A DNA stretch of 10,317 nucleotides from Akkermansiaceae bacterium UBA3385 (GCA_002358905.1 DEPT01000064.1:32778-43094); one strand, 5' to 3'; positions 1-6,247 are shown, counted from the stretch's first letter. Program-made: numbers and translations. Notes: generated by a model from the sequence alone, not told the origin.

Positions 1-798
1 GAGAGCACTCTTTCCTGGTGGAAAAAGCAGGCGAAGAAAAAGAATAAGGCTGCCGTGCTTTATTTGGCTATGCTGAAGAAAACGCAGCGTGAGGGTTTAA
101 TAAACGATGAAGAAGCGAGAACATATCTCATCGAGGCTGCCGGATATGGAATACCTGAGGCGAAGGCGCTGCTGGAGAAAGATGAAGTGTTTAAGACTGC
201 TGTCATGGAACGCTGTGCAGCCTACATTCTGGAGGGTGATTATAAACGCGGTAAAGAGGAATTACGAGTAATTGATACGCTTTATGGCCCATATAGCGAT
301 ATGTCTCCTATCATGGTGAAATTGCTGAATTGCGAAGGTTTGTCGTATCTCGCCGTGCGTAAGCTGGTTCAGACAAATGCAGAGCGTTTTTATGAGAGTA
401 AGCAGGAGACCCCATATATCCTGCAGGCTATTCGCAATAAACAGTCCAAATCTGTTGTTGATGAGCTTGTGGATTCCGGGTTCGATATAAACGCAGTATG
501 TAAGAGGACGGGAGAGACTGCTCTTATTGCTGCTGTTAAAGGAAACAATATTGAAGCGGTAAGCGTTCTCTTGGCGTCCTATGATATTAACTTACTGGCC
601 AAGGATAACCAGAATAAGGATGCCATGGCCTATGCTACAGACCCGGAGGTCAGGAAATTGCTTTCCTACCGCGTTTCTACACCTAGTGAAGAGCCCAAGG
701 CTGAATCCACAAGCCACTTCCTGCTTAAAAGCTGGTGGGGACTGGTGACGCTGTTTGGCGTATGCTTGTTTGGCCTGAAACTCTGCTTCAGACGTTGA
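1..798 (+). CDS. Sel1/ankyrin-repeat protein with C-terminal membrane anchor (5' end outside window)
   Basis: The frame is open from base 1 to the TGA at 796-798, giving 265 visible codons, so the gene probably begins left of the window. A GTG at 55 with AAGG six bases upstream is an alternative start, but I prefer the longer frame. Visible residues about 19-60 (YLAMLKK..., EARTYLIEAAGYGIPEAKALLEK) resemble a Sel1-like repeat. Residues about 135-200 read as two degenerate ankyrin repeats, including GETALIAAVKGNNIEAVSVLL and NKDAMAYA. A Ser/Glu/Pro-rich stretch is followed by one hydrophobic helix (GLVTLFGVCLFGLKL) and a basic CFRR end. The repeats suggest a protein-binding scaffold fixed to a membrane by its C-terminus, with the repeats probably cytoplasmic if there is no signal peptide; the N-terminus is not visible. 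Partner and function are unknown. Codons look more A/T-rich than in the flanking genes. It ends 123 bases from the convergent rplS stop. Confidence 0.72.
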   Translation, partial: ESTLSWWKKQAKKKNKAAVLYLAMLKKTQREGLINDEEARTYLIEAAGYGIPEAKALLEKDEVFKTAVMERCAAYILEGDYKRGKEELRVIDTLYGPYSDMSPIMVKLLNCEGLSYLAVRKLVQTNAERFYESKQETPYILQAIRNKQSKSVVDELVDSGFDINAVCKRTGETALIAAVKGNNIEAVSVLLASYDINLLAKDNQNKDAMAYATDPEVRKLLSYRVSTPSEEPKAESTSHFLLKSWWGLVTLFGVCLFGLKLCFRR

Positions 799-852
799 AT
801 CTGGATTTTGATATTGCTGCTCTCCAGAGGCGCGTCCTCGCGTATCAGTGCT

Positions 853-894
853 AAAACTAACTCAGGCCATTCCGTTGGGAATGGCCTGGGTTTT
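853..894. terminator. Bidirectional rho-independent terminator between the ankyrin gene and rplS
   Basis: A 15-bp stem pairs 859-873 with 878-892, with one G-T wobble. The core arms are CAGGCCATTCC and GGAATGGCCTG, and the loop is GTTG. A TTTT run follows on the plus strand at 891-894, and the AAAA at 853-856 gives a U-run on the minus strand after two further bases. It is placed to end both convergent genes. Confidence 0.85.
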
Positions 895-921
895 GAAAAG
901 GTTTGGTGTAATTCCGTGAGA

Positions 922-1266
922 TTAGCGGATGGTCTTCACGGTCACAGCTTCCTTACCCACGCGGCTGCGGAGGTAGTGGAGCTTGGCGCGGCGCACCTTA
1001 CCGCGGGTCACAACCTCAATCTTGGCAATCTTGGGGGTGTGGATGGGGAAGGAGCGTTCCACGCCTTCGCCGTAGGCAATCTTACGAACGGTGAAAGCCT
1101 CGTTGATGCCGGCGCCACGCTTGGCAATGACGATGCCCTGGAAGATCTGCACGCGTTCCTTGCCACCTTCAATCACACGGCAGTGCACCTTCACGGTGTC
1201 GCCAACGTTGAAGGGCGTCACGTCGTCCTTCATCTGCTCTTTTCCGATAGTGTCGAGAATGTTCAT
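922..1266 (-). CDS. rplS: Large ribosomal subunit protein bL19
   Basis: This encodes a 114-residue protein close in length to E. coli L19 (115). L19 sits at the interface of the 30S and 50S subunits. Recognisable family blocks are the start MNILDTIGKEQMK, FNVGDTVKVHCRVIEGGKER, FQGIVIAKRG, AFTVRKIAYGEGVER and the basic end RRAKLHYLRSRVGKEA. The ATG at 1266 is chosen over a longer frame reaching 1368 for two reasons. It aligns with the family N-terminus, and it has a strong Shine-Dalgarno AAGGAG (1272-1277) five bases upstream. The longer frame would also start upstream of the predicted transcription start. The gene has its own promoter and terminator and does not stand next to rpsP, rimM or trmD here, unlike in many bacteria. 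Confidence 0.97.
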   Translation of the reverse strand: MNILDTIGKEQMKDDVTPFNVGDTVKVHCRVIEGGKERVQIFQGIVIAKRGAGINEAFTVRKIAYGEGVERSFPIHTPKIAKIEVVTRGKVRRAKLHYLRSRVGKEAVTVKTIR

Positions 1267-1271
1267 CTTGT

Positions 1272-1277
1272 CTCCTT
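1272..1277 (-). promoter_or_regulatory. Strong Shine-Dalgarno of rplS
   Basis: The minus strand reads AAGGAG, then five bases, then ATG. This decides the rplS start and is the only strong ribosome-binding site I found in the window. Confidence 0.85.
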
Positions 1278-1300
1278 CTTGTAATTTGTAAATGTTCAGT

Positions 1301-1314
1301 GAGCCTCCCGGCTC
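1301..1314 (-). promoter_or_regulatory. Hairpin in the rplS mRNA leader
   Basis: On the minus strand GAGCC and GGCTC pair around GGGA, which fits the GNRA tetraloop pattern. It lies inside the predicted leader of about 55 nt, roughly 24 bases upstream of the Shine-Dalgarno. L19 leaders with autoregulatory structure are known in some bacteria, but this one is only a 5-bp stem, so a regulatory role is a guess. Confidence 0.4.
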
Positions 1315-1327
1315 GGGTGGGTGCGAC

Positions 1328-1356
1328 AGTCTACACGATTTTTTGATTCTTGGCAA
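1328..1356 (-). promoter_or_regulatory. Predicted sigma70-type promoter of rplS
   Basis: The minus strand has -35 TTGCCA (1351-1356), a 17-nt spacer and -10 TAGACT (1328-1333). This predicts transcription from about 1321 and a leader of about 55 nt. It is the best-spaced match in the region upstream of the gene. Confidence 0.6.
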
Positions 1357-1450
1357 TGCAAATTTCACATTTTGGTCAATTTTTTTAAATTTGGGGACTG
1401 AAACCAGCGGAAAATGAGGGTTTAATGTGTGTTTGCAGCGAAGTTACTGA

Positions 1451-1479
1451 TTGACAAGTGTGGCGTGGTGGTATATATA
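1451..1479 (+). promoter_or_regulatory. Predicted sigma70-type promoter of speA
   Basis: A perfect consensus -35 TTGACA (1451-1456) is followed by a 17-nt spacer and TATATA (1474-1479). An overlapping TATAAC at 1476-1481 is a second possible -10 with a 19-nt spacer. Transcription would start near 1486, giving a leader of about 24 nt before the ATG at 1510. That makes the in-frame GTG at 1429, upstream of the promoter, an unlikely start. Confidence 0.7.
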
Positions 1480-1509
1480 ACGCGCGAACACGTAACGTAC
1501 CCCAAGGAC

Positions 1510-3447
1510 ATGCCCGCACGTAAAACACCGATTAAACGCAAGGTCCGCAACTGGACAGCCGCCGATTCATCCGAACTTTATGGAGTGGAGGACTGGAGCA
1601 ACGACTATTTCAGTGTCTCGAAGTCAGGTGAGGTGAATGTGCACCTGGTGGATACGGATGGCTGCACACGCGAGGTAAGTCTGCCGGATATCATGAAAGG
1701 GCTGGAGGAGCGCGGCACGAATGTGCCGGTGCTGCTGCGTTTCCGCGACTTGCTGCATGCTCGTATTGATGAACTGAACAAGAGTTTTTCCAAGGCAATC
1801 AAGGCCGCTGGCTACACGGGCAAATACCGTGGGGTGTACCCCATCAAGGTGAACCAGCAGCGCATGGTGGTGGAGGAGGTGGTGGCCCATGGCCAGAAAT
1901 ACCACTATGGTCTTGAGGCCGGTTCCAAGCCGGAGCTGATTGCGGCCATGGCCTACATGCGCGATGCGGAATCCTTCCTCATGTGTAACGGGTACAAGGA
2001 CGACGAATTCATCGACCTAGCGCTCATGGGTATGCGCATGGGCATGAAGATATGCCTGATTCTGGAGATGCCCAACGAGCTGCCGGCTATTCTGCGCCGT
2101 GCCGAGGCTTTGGGAGTGGAGCCGATTCTGGGAGTGCGTGTGCGTCTGGCTTCCAAGGGCTCCGGCCACTGGAGCGAATCGGCGGGTGATAAATCGGTGT
2201 TCGGTCTGAATGCCGCCCAGGTGATTGATGTGGTGGATACGCTGAAAGCTGCGGGCAAGCTGCATTGCCTGAAAGCGCTGCACTACCACCAGGGCAGCCA
2301 GATTTCCAACGTGACGGTGATTCGTGGCGGCCTCACCGAAGCATGCCGCATCTACATTGACCTGGTGAAGGAAGGTGCGCCCATGGGAACGCTGGATATG
2401 GGCGGTGGTCTGGCCGTGGACTACGATGGTTCCAAGACTAATTTCCATTCCTCCTGTAACTATTCCATAGAGGAGTACGCCCGAGATATCGTGGAAGTGG
2501 TGGGGGATCTCTGCTCTAAGCATGGAGTGGAGCACCCGACTCTGGTCACCGAATCCGGACGAGCGGTATCGGCCTATCACGCAGTGCTGGTGTTCAACGT
2601 GCTGGATGTGACCAGTGCTCCCGGCAGCGAGGCTCAGCCCCCGGCGCTGCCGGAGAATGCGAATGATATTCTGCTGGCGCTGGATGAGACGCACCGCATG
2701 CTGACCCGCAAGAATATCCAGGAGTGCTACAACGACGCCATCTACTACCGCGACCAGCTCCGCGCCATGTTCCACCATGGCAATGCCACTCTCCGTGAGC
2801 GCGGCGTGGGCGAGGCCATCTACTGGCATATCATGGGCCTCATCTCCCGCCGTATCGGCGAGATGAGCGAGATTCCCGAGGATTTGAAAGAAGTGTCGGA
2901 TAACATGGTAGACTACTACTACTCCAACTTCTCCGTGTTCCAGAGCCTGCCGGATTCCTGGGCCATAGACCAGCTTTTCCCGGTGATGCCCATCCAGCGT
3001 CTGGATGAGCGCCCCACGCAGAAAGCCGTGCTGGTGGATATCACCTGCGACTGCGATGGCAAGGTGGACCACTTCATTGACCGTGAAGACGTGGCTAAAT
3101 CCCTGCCGCTGCACGAGGTAGACCCCAAGGAAAATTACTATGTGGCTATCTTCATGGTGGGCGCTTACCAGGAAACCCTGGGCGACCTGCACAATCTGCT
3201 GGGCGATACCAACGTGGTGAGCGTGCACCTGGAGAACGGTCGCCCCGTGTTTACGCACGAGGAAGAGGGCGACAGCGTGGCCGATGTGCTTTCCTATGTG
3301 AAGTATGATGCCAAGGACCTGGTGGCCAAGTTCCGTGCTCTGGCAGAACGAGGTGTAGAGCAGGGGCTCATCACCCCCCGCCAGCGTCGTGATGCTCTGG
3401 AGGCCTACCGCAACGGCCTGAGCGGCTATACTTATTATGAATTGTAA
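1510..3447 (+). CDS. speA: Biosynthetic arginine decarboxylase (PLP-dependent, fold III)
   Basis: SpeA converts arginine to agmatine and CO2, the first step of the agmatine route to putrescine. The 645 residues match E. coli SpeA (658) along their length. The PLP-binding lysine is in VYPIKVNQQ (about K113). Other family blocks are GLEAGSKPEL, MCNGYKD, GVRVRLASKGSG, HYHQGSQ (258-264), GGGLAVDYDG (298-307), TESGRAV (347-353), SLPDSWAIDQLFP, TCDCDG (512-517) with the conserved Cys513 plus an extra Cys515, and the C-terminal GYTYYEL. An in-frame GTG at 1429 would add 27 residues but lies upstream of the predicted promoter, so the ATG at 1510 is used. AAGGA precedes that ATG by only one base, which is too close for a normal Shine-Dalgarno. 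The gene seems monocistronic and is divergent from rplS. No speB, aguA or aguB is in the window, so the fate of agmatine cannot be read here. Confidence 0.96.
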   Translation: MPARKTPIKRKVRNWTAADSSELYGVEDWSNDYFSVSKSGEVNVHLVDTDGCTREVSLPDIMKGLEERGTNVPVLLRFRDLLHARIDELNKSFSKAIKAAGYTGKYRGVYPIKVNQQRMVVEEVVAHGQKYHYGLEAGSKPELIAAMAYMRDAESFLMCNGYKDDEFIDLALMGMRMGMKICLILEMPNELPAILRRAEALGVEPILGVRVRLASKGSGHWSESAGDKSVFGLNAAQVIDVVDTLKAAGKLHCLKALHYHQGSQISNVTVIRGGLTEACRIYIDLVKEGAPMGTLDMGGGLAVDYDGSKTNFHSSCNYSIEEYARDIVEVVGDLCSKHGVEHPTLVTESGRAVSAYHAVLVFNVLDVTSAPGSEAQPPALPENANDILLALDETHRMLTRKNIQECYNDAIYYRDQLRAMFHHGNATLRERGVGEAIYWHIMGLISRRIGEMSEIPEDLKEVSDNMVDYYYSNFSVFQSLPDSWAIDQLFPVMPIQRLDERPTQKAVLVDITCDCDGKVDHFIDREDVAKSLPLHEVDPKENYYVAIFMVGAYQETLGDLHNLLGDTNVVSVHLENGRPVFTHEEEGDSVADVLSYVKYDAKDLVAKFRALAERGVEQGLITPRQRRDALEAYRNGLSGYTYYEL

Positions 3448-3498
3448 GAGGGGGAGAATGCAGATTTCAAAATGCAGAAGTCAGAATGGTTAGTTAGT

Positions 3499-3516
3499 GT
3501 GCGGCTTTTGCCGCAC
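3499..3516. other. Short perfect hairpin downstream of speA
   Basis: GTGCGGC pairs with GCCGCAC around a TTTT loop, giving a 7-bp GC-rich stem. No U-run follows the stem, so it is not a classical terminator by itself. It could protect the speA mRNA 3' end or belong to the surrounding repeat. Confidence 0.45.
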
Positions 3517-3524
3517 CAGTAAAC

Positions 3525-3554
3525 AAAATCACCTGAGATTTCTCAGGTGATTTT
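3525..3554 (+). terminator. Terminator of speA
   Basis: This is an almost perfect palindrome. AAAATCACCTGAGA (3525-3538) pairs with TCTCAGGTGATTTT (3541-3554), and the run of T closes the right arm. It lies about 78 bases after the speA stop. Its A-rich left arm could also let it work on the other strand. Confidence 0.8.
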
Positions 3555-3559
3555 CCATT

Positions 3560-3571
3560 GCTTCGCGAAGC
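3560..3571. repeat. 12-bp perfect palindrome
   Basis: GCTTCGCGAAGC is self-complementary and sits just after the speA terminator, inside the larger inverted repeat. Its role is unknown. Confidence 0.4.
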
Positions 3572-3656
3572 CGGTAGGCTGAGCGCTTGCTGGTAATTCT
3601 GCATTCTGACTTCTGAAATCTGCATTCCTGTAAGTCACGCATTTCTTACATTACGC

Positions 3657-3685
3657 TTGCGCAGAACTGATAGTTATGGTATAAG
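3657..3685 (+). promoter_or_regulatory. Predicted promoter of the Gate-domain gene
   Basis: The -35 is TTGCGC (3657-3662), the spacer is 17 nt and the -10 is TATAAG (3680-3685, five of six to consensus). The predicted start near 3692 gives a short leader of about 27 nt before the ATG at 3719. Confidence 0.55.
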
Positions 3686-3712
3686 CCCCGGCGCCCGTTC
3701 GCCCGGGCTTAT
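3681..3712. promoter_or_regulatory. Inverted repeat over the -10 and start region (possible operator)
   Basis: ATAAGCCC (3681-3688) pairs with GGGCTTAT (3705-3712). Inside these, GGCG and CGCC pair around a CCCGTT loop, with one C-C mismatch between the two stems. The repeat begins inside the -10 box and ends seven bases before the ATG at 3719. If transcription starts near 3692 the left arm is not in the RNA, so a DNA operator is more likely than an RNA switch. If transcription starts further upstream it would form a hairpin next to the start codon. Confidence 0.45.
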
Positions 3713-3718
3713 ATCGTT

Positions 3719-4867
3719 ATGAAAAACTTCCTCCGCAAGCTTAATAGTTATATACCACAGGGCATTATCTGCCTGGTAGTGGTGTTTGGCCTGTTTGCCT
3801 ACATTGCTTCCCAGATGGGTACACCGCAGATGCTCAACACCATCATGAAGACAGCACATGATCTGCTGCTCAATACGGTGTTCTACCTTATGGCTATCTG
3901 CGTGATTACGGGGGCCATCGGCCGCCTGTTCGTGGAATTCGGCGTGGTGAGCCTGCTGGAGAAGATGCTGCGCCCGCTGATGCGCCCGCTTTTCAATCTG
4001 CCCGGAGTGGCGTCCCTGGGTGCCGTGCTTACCTTCCTCTCCGATAATCCTGCTATTATCGCCCTGGCTCAGGATAAGCGATTCAGCTCTTACTTCAAGA
4101 AATACCAGTTTATTTCCTTGACTAATTTCGGTACAGCTTTCGGTATGGGCCTGCTGGTCATCGTGTTCATGGTGGGGCAGGGGTTCTATGCGGAGCCCCT
4201 TATCGGTTTGTTCGGCGCGGTGTGCGGATGTATGGTGTCCACCCGTCTGATGCAGCGTTTCATTCTTAAGAAGATGCCTGATTTTGCCACGGAACCTGCC
4301 TGTGAAGTGGCGGACCTGGCTGAGGCCAAGGTGGATGAATACACCAAGCCGCTCTTCCAGCGTATTCTGGATTCCCTGCTGGATGGTGGTCGCACCGGTG
4401 TGGATGTGGGTATTGCCATTATTCCCGGCGTGCTGATTATTTCCACCCTGGTGATGCTGCTGACCTTCGGTCCTGCTGCCGGTGGAAAGTTTACGGGTGC
4501 TGCGTATGAAGGTGTGCAGCTGTTGCCTTGGATTGGTGCGAAGTGCAGTGTGGTGTTCGAGACTCTTTTCGGTTTCCAGGACCCGCATCTCATTGCCTTC
4601 CCCATCACCGCTCTTGGTGCAGTTGGGGCTGCTCTGGGGCTTATTCCCAACTTTATCAATGCCGGCTGGATTGACGGTAACGCCATTGCTGTGTTCACCG
4701 CCATCGGTATGTGCTGGAGCGGCTACCTGAGTACCCACACCGCCATGCTCGACACCTTGGGCTACCGTCACCTGACCAGCAAGGCTATCTGGGCTCATAC
4801 CATTGGTGGCCTGGTGGCCGCGGTGGTGGCGCACTGGGTGTTTGTGCTGTACACCTGGCTGGCATAA
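3719..4867 (+). CDS. Gate-domain (nucleoside-recognition, SpmA/SpmB/YjiH-like) multi-pass membrane protein
   Basis: The 382-residue protein has about nine hydrophobic segments, near residues 13-31, 49-72, 97-117, 132-153, 157-178, 229-250, 290-314, 321-338 and 356-380. It has two halves, each resembling a Gate domain: ICVITGAIGRLF with LTFLSDNPAII in the first, and GVDVGIAIIPGVLIISTLVM with GFQDPH and SGYLSTHTAMLDTLGYR in the second. A charged cytoplasmic-type loop (about 180-222) joins them. Gate domains occur in nucleoside transporters, FeoB and spore-maturation proteins, so this is probably an inner-membrane transporter or channel; the substrate is not predictable. It recalls the family of uncharacterised clostridial membrane proteins named after CD0519/CD1768, from memory only. 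The ATG at 3719 has no Shine-Dalgarno. A lipoprotein gene follows after 36 bases and may be co-transcribed. Confidence 0.8.
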   Translation: MKNFLRKLNSYIPQGIICLVVVFGLFAYIASQMGTPQMLNTIMKTAHDLLLNTVFYLMAICVITGAIGRLFVEFGVVSLLEKMLRPLMRPLFNLPGVASLGAVLTFLSDNPAIIALAQDKRFSSYFKKYQFISLTNFGTAFGMGLLVIVFMVGQGFYAEPLIGLFGAVCGCMVSTRLMQRFILKKMPDFATEPACEVADLAEAKVDEYTKPLFQRILDSLLDGGRTGVDVGIAIIPGVLIISTLVMLLTFGPAAGGKFTGAAYEGVQLLPWIGAKCSVVFETLFGFQDPHLIAFPITALGAVGAALGLIPNFINAGWIDGNAIAVFTAIGMCWSGYLSTHTAMLDTLGYRHLTSKAIWAHTIGGLVAAVVAHWVFVLYTWLA

Positions 4868-4903
4868 TATCTGTTTGTTGAATATATCACAATAAAAAGA
4901 ACT

Positions 4904-5407
4904 ATGAAGAAACTGATACCCGCTATCATGTTGCTTGCGCTGGGACTCAGCTCCTGTGCTGTGAAGACTGTGAGCCGAAAGGAACTGCTTACCCCCACTC
5001 TGGCAACGGTCATGAATACCAGTGAGCTTACGGATATGAAGTACTACGGCTCCGATGCTACGTACGACTACTTCACCCGTGGTTATACCCGTTACCGCGT
5101 GTTAAGAAGTGAGAAATGCCTGCCTGAAAGTGCCCGCTTCACGTTTAATAACTGGCAGGGTGGTAAGCTTTACCGCGAGTGCCTCACGGAGTCCGTGGGT
5201 AACACAATCGTGGAGAAACTGCAGAATCTGCTGAATGGTGCTACAAGCACCGGTACTACGGCTCAGACTCTGCCTGCTGCCACGACTCCCACCGTGACTC
5301 CTGCCACGACCCCCACCACGCTCCAGACCTACCAGCCGAAGACCGAAGCCGGTAAGGCTATCAAGAACATCCTGGAGCAGTACAAGACCTCCAAGTCTGC
5401 TCAGTAA
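4904..5407 (+). CDS. Small lipoprotein with Thr/Pro-rich linker, function unknown
   Basis: This 167-residue protein begins with a lipoprotein signal peptide: basic MKK, hydrophobic core LIPAIMLLALGL and lipobox LSSC with Cys18 as the predicted lipidated residue. After cleavage it would be attached to a membrane on the periplasmic side, probably the outer membrane since no Asp follows the Cys. Residues about 40-100 (YYGSDATYDYFTRGYTRYRVLR...) look folded and Tyr-rich, and Cys72 and Cys93 could form a disulfide. Residues 113-145 are a low-complexity Thr/Pro/Ala linker, and the end is charged and helical. I do not recognise the family. It starts 36 bases after the Gate-domain gene on the same strand with no terminator between, so the two are likely one transcript. 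The start has only a weak AAAAAGA upstream. Confidence 0.8.
   Translation: MKKLIPAIMLLALGLSSCAVKTVSRKELLTPTLATVMNTSELTDMKYYGSDATYDYFTRGYTRYRVLRSEKCLPESARFTFNNWQGGKLYRECLTESVGNTIVEKLQNLLNGATSTGTTAQTLPAATTPTVTPATTPTTLQTYQPKTEAGKAIKNILEQYKTSKSAQ
5277..5324 (+). repeat. Two imperfect 24-bp tandem repeats in the lipoprotein linker
   Basis: Units 5277-5300 and 5301-5324 share CTGCCACGAC and CCCACC, with 18 of 24 bases the same. They encode the repeated P-A-T-T-P-T pattern of the linker. Slippage here could change linker length in whole codons. Confidence 0.55.
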
Positions 5408-5419
5408 AGACTGAAAGAA

Positions 5420-5436
5420 GATTTCAGAATGCAGAA
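5420..5436 (+). repeat. Third copy of the intergenic repeat unit
   Basis: These 17 bases (GATTTCAGAATGCAGAA) differ at one position from 3463-3479 in the left arm of the inverted repeat downstream of speA. Like that copy, this one stands immediately upstream of a terminator. Confidence 0.55.
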
Positions 5437-5469
5437 AACCCCGCGGTTTGGTGACTAGCGGGGTTTTTT
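5435..5469. terminator. Bidirectional terminator between the lipoprotein gene and the deoR-like gene
   Basis: AAAACCCCGC (5435-5444) pairs with GCGGGGTTTT (5458-5467) around a 13-base loop. A run of six T follows the GC stem on the plus strand, and AAAA on the left supplies the U-run on the minus strand. On the minus side the TAA stop of the regulator (5468-5470) abuts the stem, so there is almost no 3' untranslated spacer. Confidence 0.85.
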
Positions 5470-6238
5470 AGTAATCGAATCCGGAAAGCTGTTGTAAATC
5501 CTCTGCAGAGATATAAGGTATGAGCTCGATATCCGGATGCTGGAATCCGGGCGGAAGATTATTTTCGGTAATGATGGTGGAGCCGGTGGGCAGGGGGAAC
5601 ACATGGCGGGCATGTGCATGCAGCGCCTGGGAGGGAACCATGAGAATGGTTTTTGCGGCGGCAGCGGCAGCAGTTTGAGCCCAGGTTGCGCGCATCGGGT
5701 GGTGATAGGCGGCTATATCGCTACGGAGCGCAGGGGGAATGAGTATAGCTGCATCGGGTGTGTACTCTCCGCGCAGGGCGGTTAATGCCTCAGGGCTGTC
5801 GAGCAGTCCGCATTCTTTTTGAAGCTTTCCTCCCGTGCAGACAATGTGCTGGGGGAGACTGGCGGCCATGAGCTGGCTCAGTAGTTCCGGCGAATTGGTG
5901 ATGAGCGTGCAGGGCAGGTCCCCCAGTTGCGAAACAAAAACCATCGCCAGGGGGTCGGCATCCAGGTATATGTTCATACCTGACTTGATGTGAGCAACCG
6001 CCAGCCGTGCCAATTGGCAATCCGGTCTGGAGGAGGAATCTGCACCGGGGGTGGGTAGAATGTAGCGTGCGCCTCCGTGTGTGCGTTGGAGCAGCCCTTG
6101 CTTCTGCAGGTCTACCAGGTCAGTGCGGATGGTTTCATCGGTTACGCTGAGTTCCCGGGCCAGTTCAGAGGAACGGATACTGCCGCGTTGCTGCAGAATT
6201 CGCAGGATGTAAGCGCGTCTTTCCTGGGCAACGTACAT
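5468..6238 (-). CDS. DeoR-family transcription regulator with atypical effector domain
   Basis: The protein has 256 residues, the usual size of DeoR regulators. Residues 5-57 form the winged helix-turn-helix, with the signature SVTDETIRTDLVDLQKQGLLQ and then RTHGGA. The effector domain (about 75-235) keeps the fold markers ITNSPEL (113-119) and TGGKLQ. The usual phosphosugar-binding loop D-x-G-T-T is replaced by DADPLA (93-98), and the usual D-x-S-K block is missing, replaced near VPSQALHA by unrelated sequence after a run of seven Ala. It probably still binds DNA, but its ligand may differ from the sugar phosphates of the family, or it may have none. It is the last gene of the leuC-leuD-unknown-deoR unit, nine bases after the unknown gene, so it may regulate that unit; no binding site can be assigned. 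Confidence 0.85.
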   Translation of the reverse strand: MYVAQERRAYILRILQQRGSIRSSELARELSVTDETIRTDLVDLQKQGLLQRTHGGARYILPTPGADSSSRPDCQLARLAVAHIKSGMNIYLDADPLAMVFVSQLGDLPCTLITNSPELLSQLMAASLPQHIVCTGGKLQKECGLLDSPEALTALRGEYTPDAAILIPPALRSDIAAYHHPMRATWAQTAAAAAAKTILMVPSQALHAHARHVFPLPTGSTIITENNLPPGFQHPDIELIPYISAEDLQQLSGFDY

Positions 6239-6247
6239 ACTGGTGGC

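Larger units (their letters stand above)
3456..3627. repeat. Intergenic inverted repeat enclosing the speA terminator
   Basis: The left arm (3456-3488) and the reverse complement of the right arm (3602-3627) agree over 26 bases: GAATGCAGATTTCA followed by GAAGTCAGAATG. The left arm has seven extra bases (AAATGCA) between these blocks. About 113 bases separate the arms and hold three smaller hairpins. Within each arm a shorter unit like TTTCAgAATGCAGA recurs, so the arms look built from repeats. No transposase and no obvious target-site duplication is seen. It may be a dispersed intergenic repeat or small non-autonomous element. Confidence 0.6.
3448..3718. other. Structured intergenic region without a gene
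   Basis: These 271 bases contain no credible coding frame. They hold, in order, the left arm of an inverted repeat, a 7-bp hairpin, the speA terminator, a 12-bp palindrome, the right arm, a promoter and an inverted repeat over that promoter. It is the longest gap without a gene in the window. Confidence 0.8.

Noticed and set aside
808..1284. 158-codon plus-strand frame over rplS and the shared terminator
   Set aside because: It overlaps the terminator hairpin and lies antisense to rplS.
1267..1368. N-terminal extension of rplS
   Set aside because: It passes the predicted transcription start and lacks L19 homology; the strong Shine-Dalgarno points to 1266.
2017..3258. 413-codon open frame on the minus strand inside speA
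   Set aside because: speA is an unmistakable match in the other strand, and the antisense product is rich in His, Gln and Val with no domain. Such mirror frames are expected where codon choice leaves few stop complements.
3674..4834. 386-codon minus-strand frame opposite the Gate-domain gene
   Set aside because: The product is a hydrophilic His/Gln/Gly-rich string without motifs, the typical antisense image of a membrane protein. The plus strand gives a clear polytopic protein.
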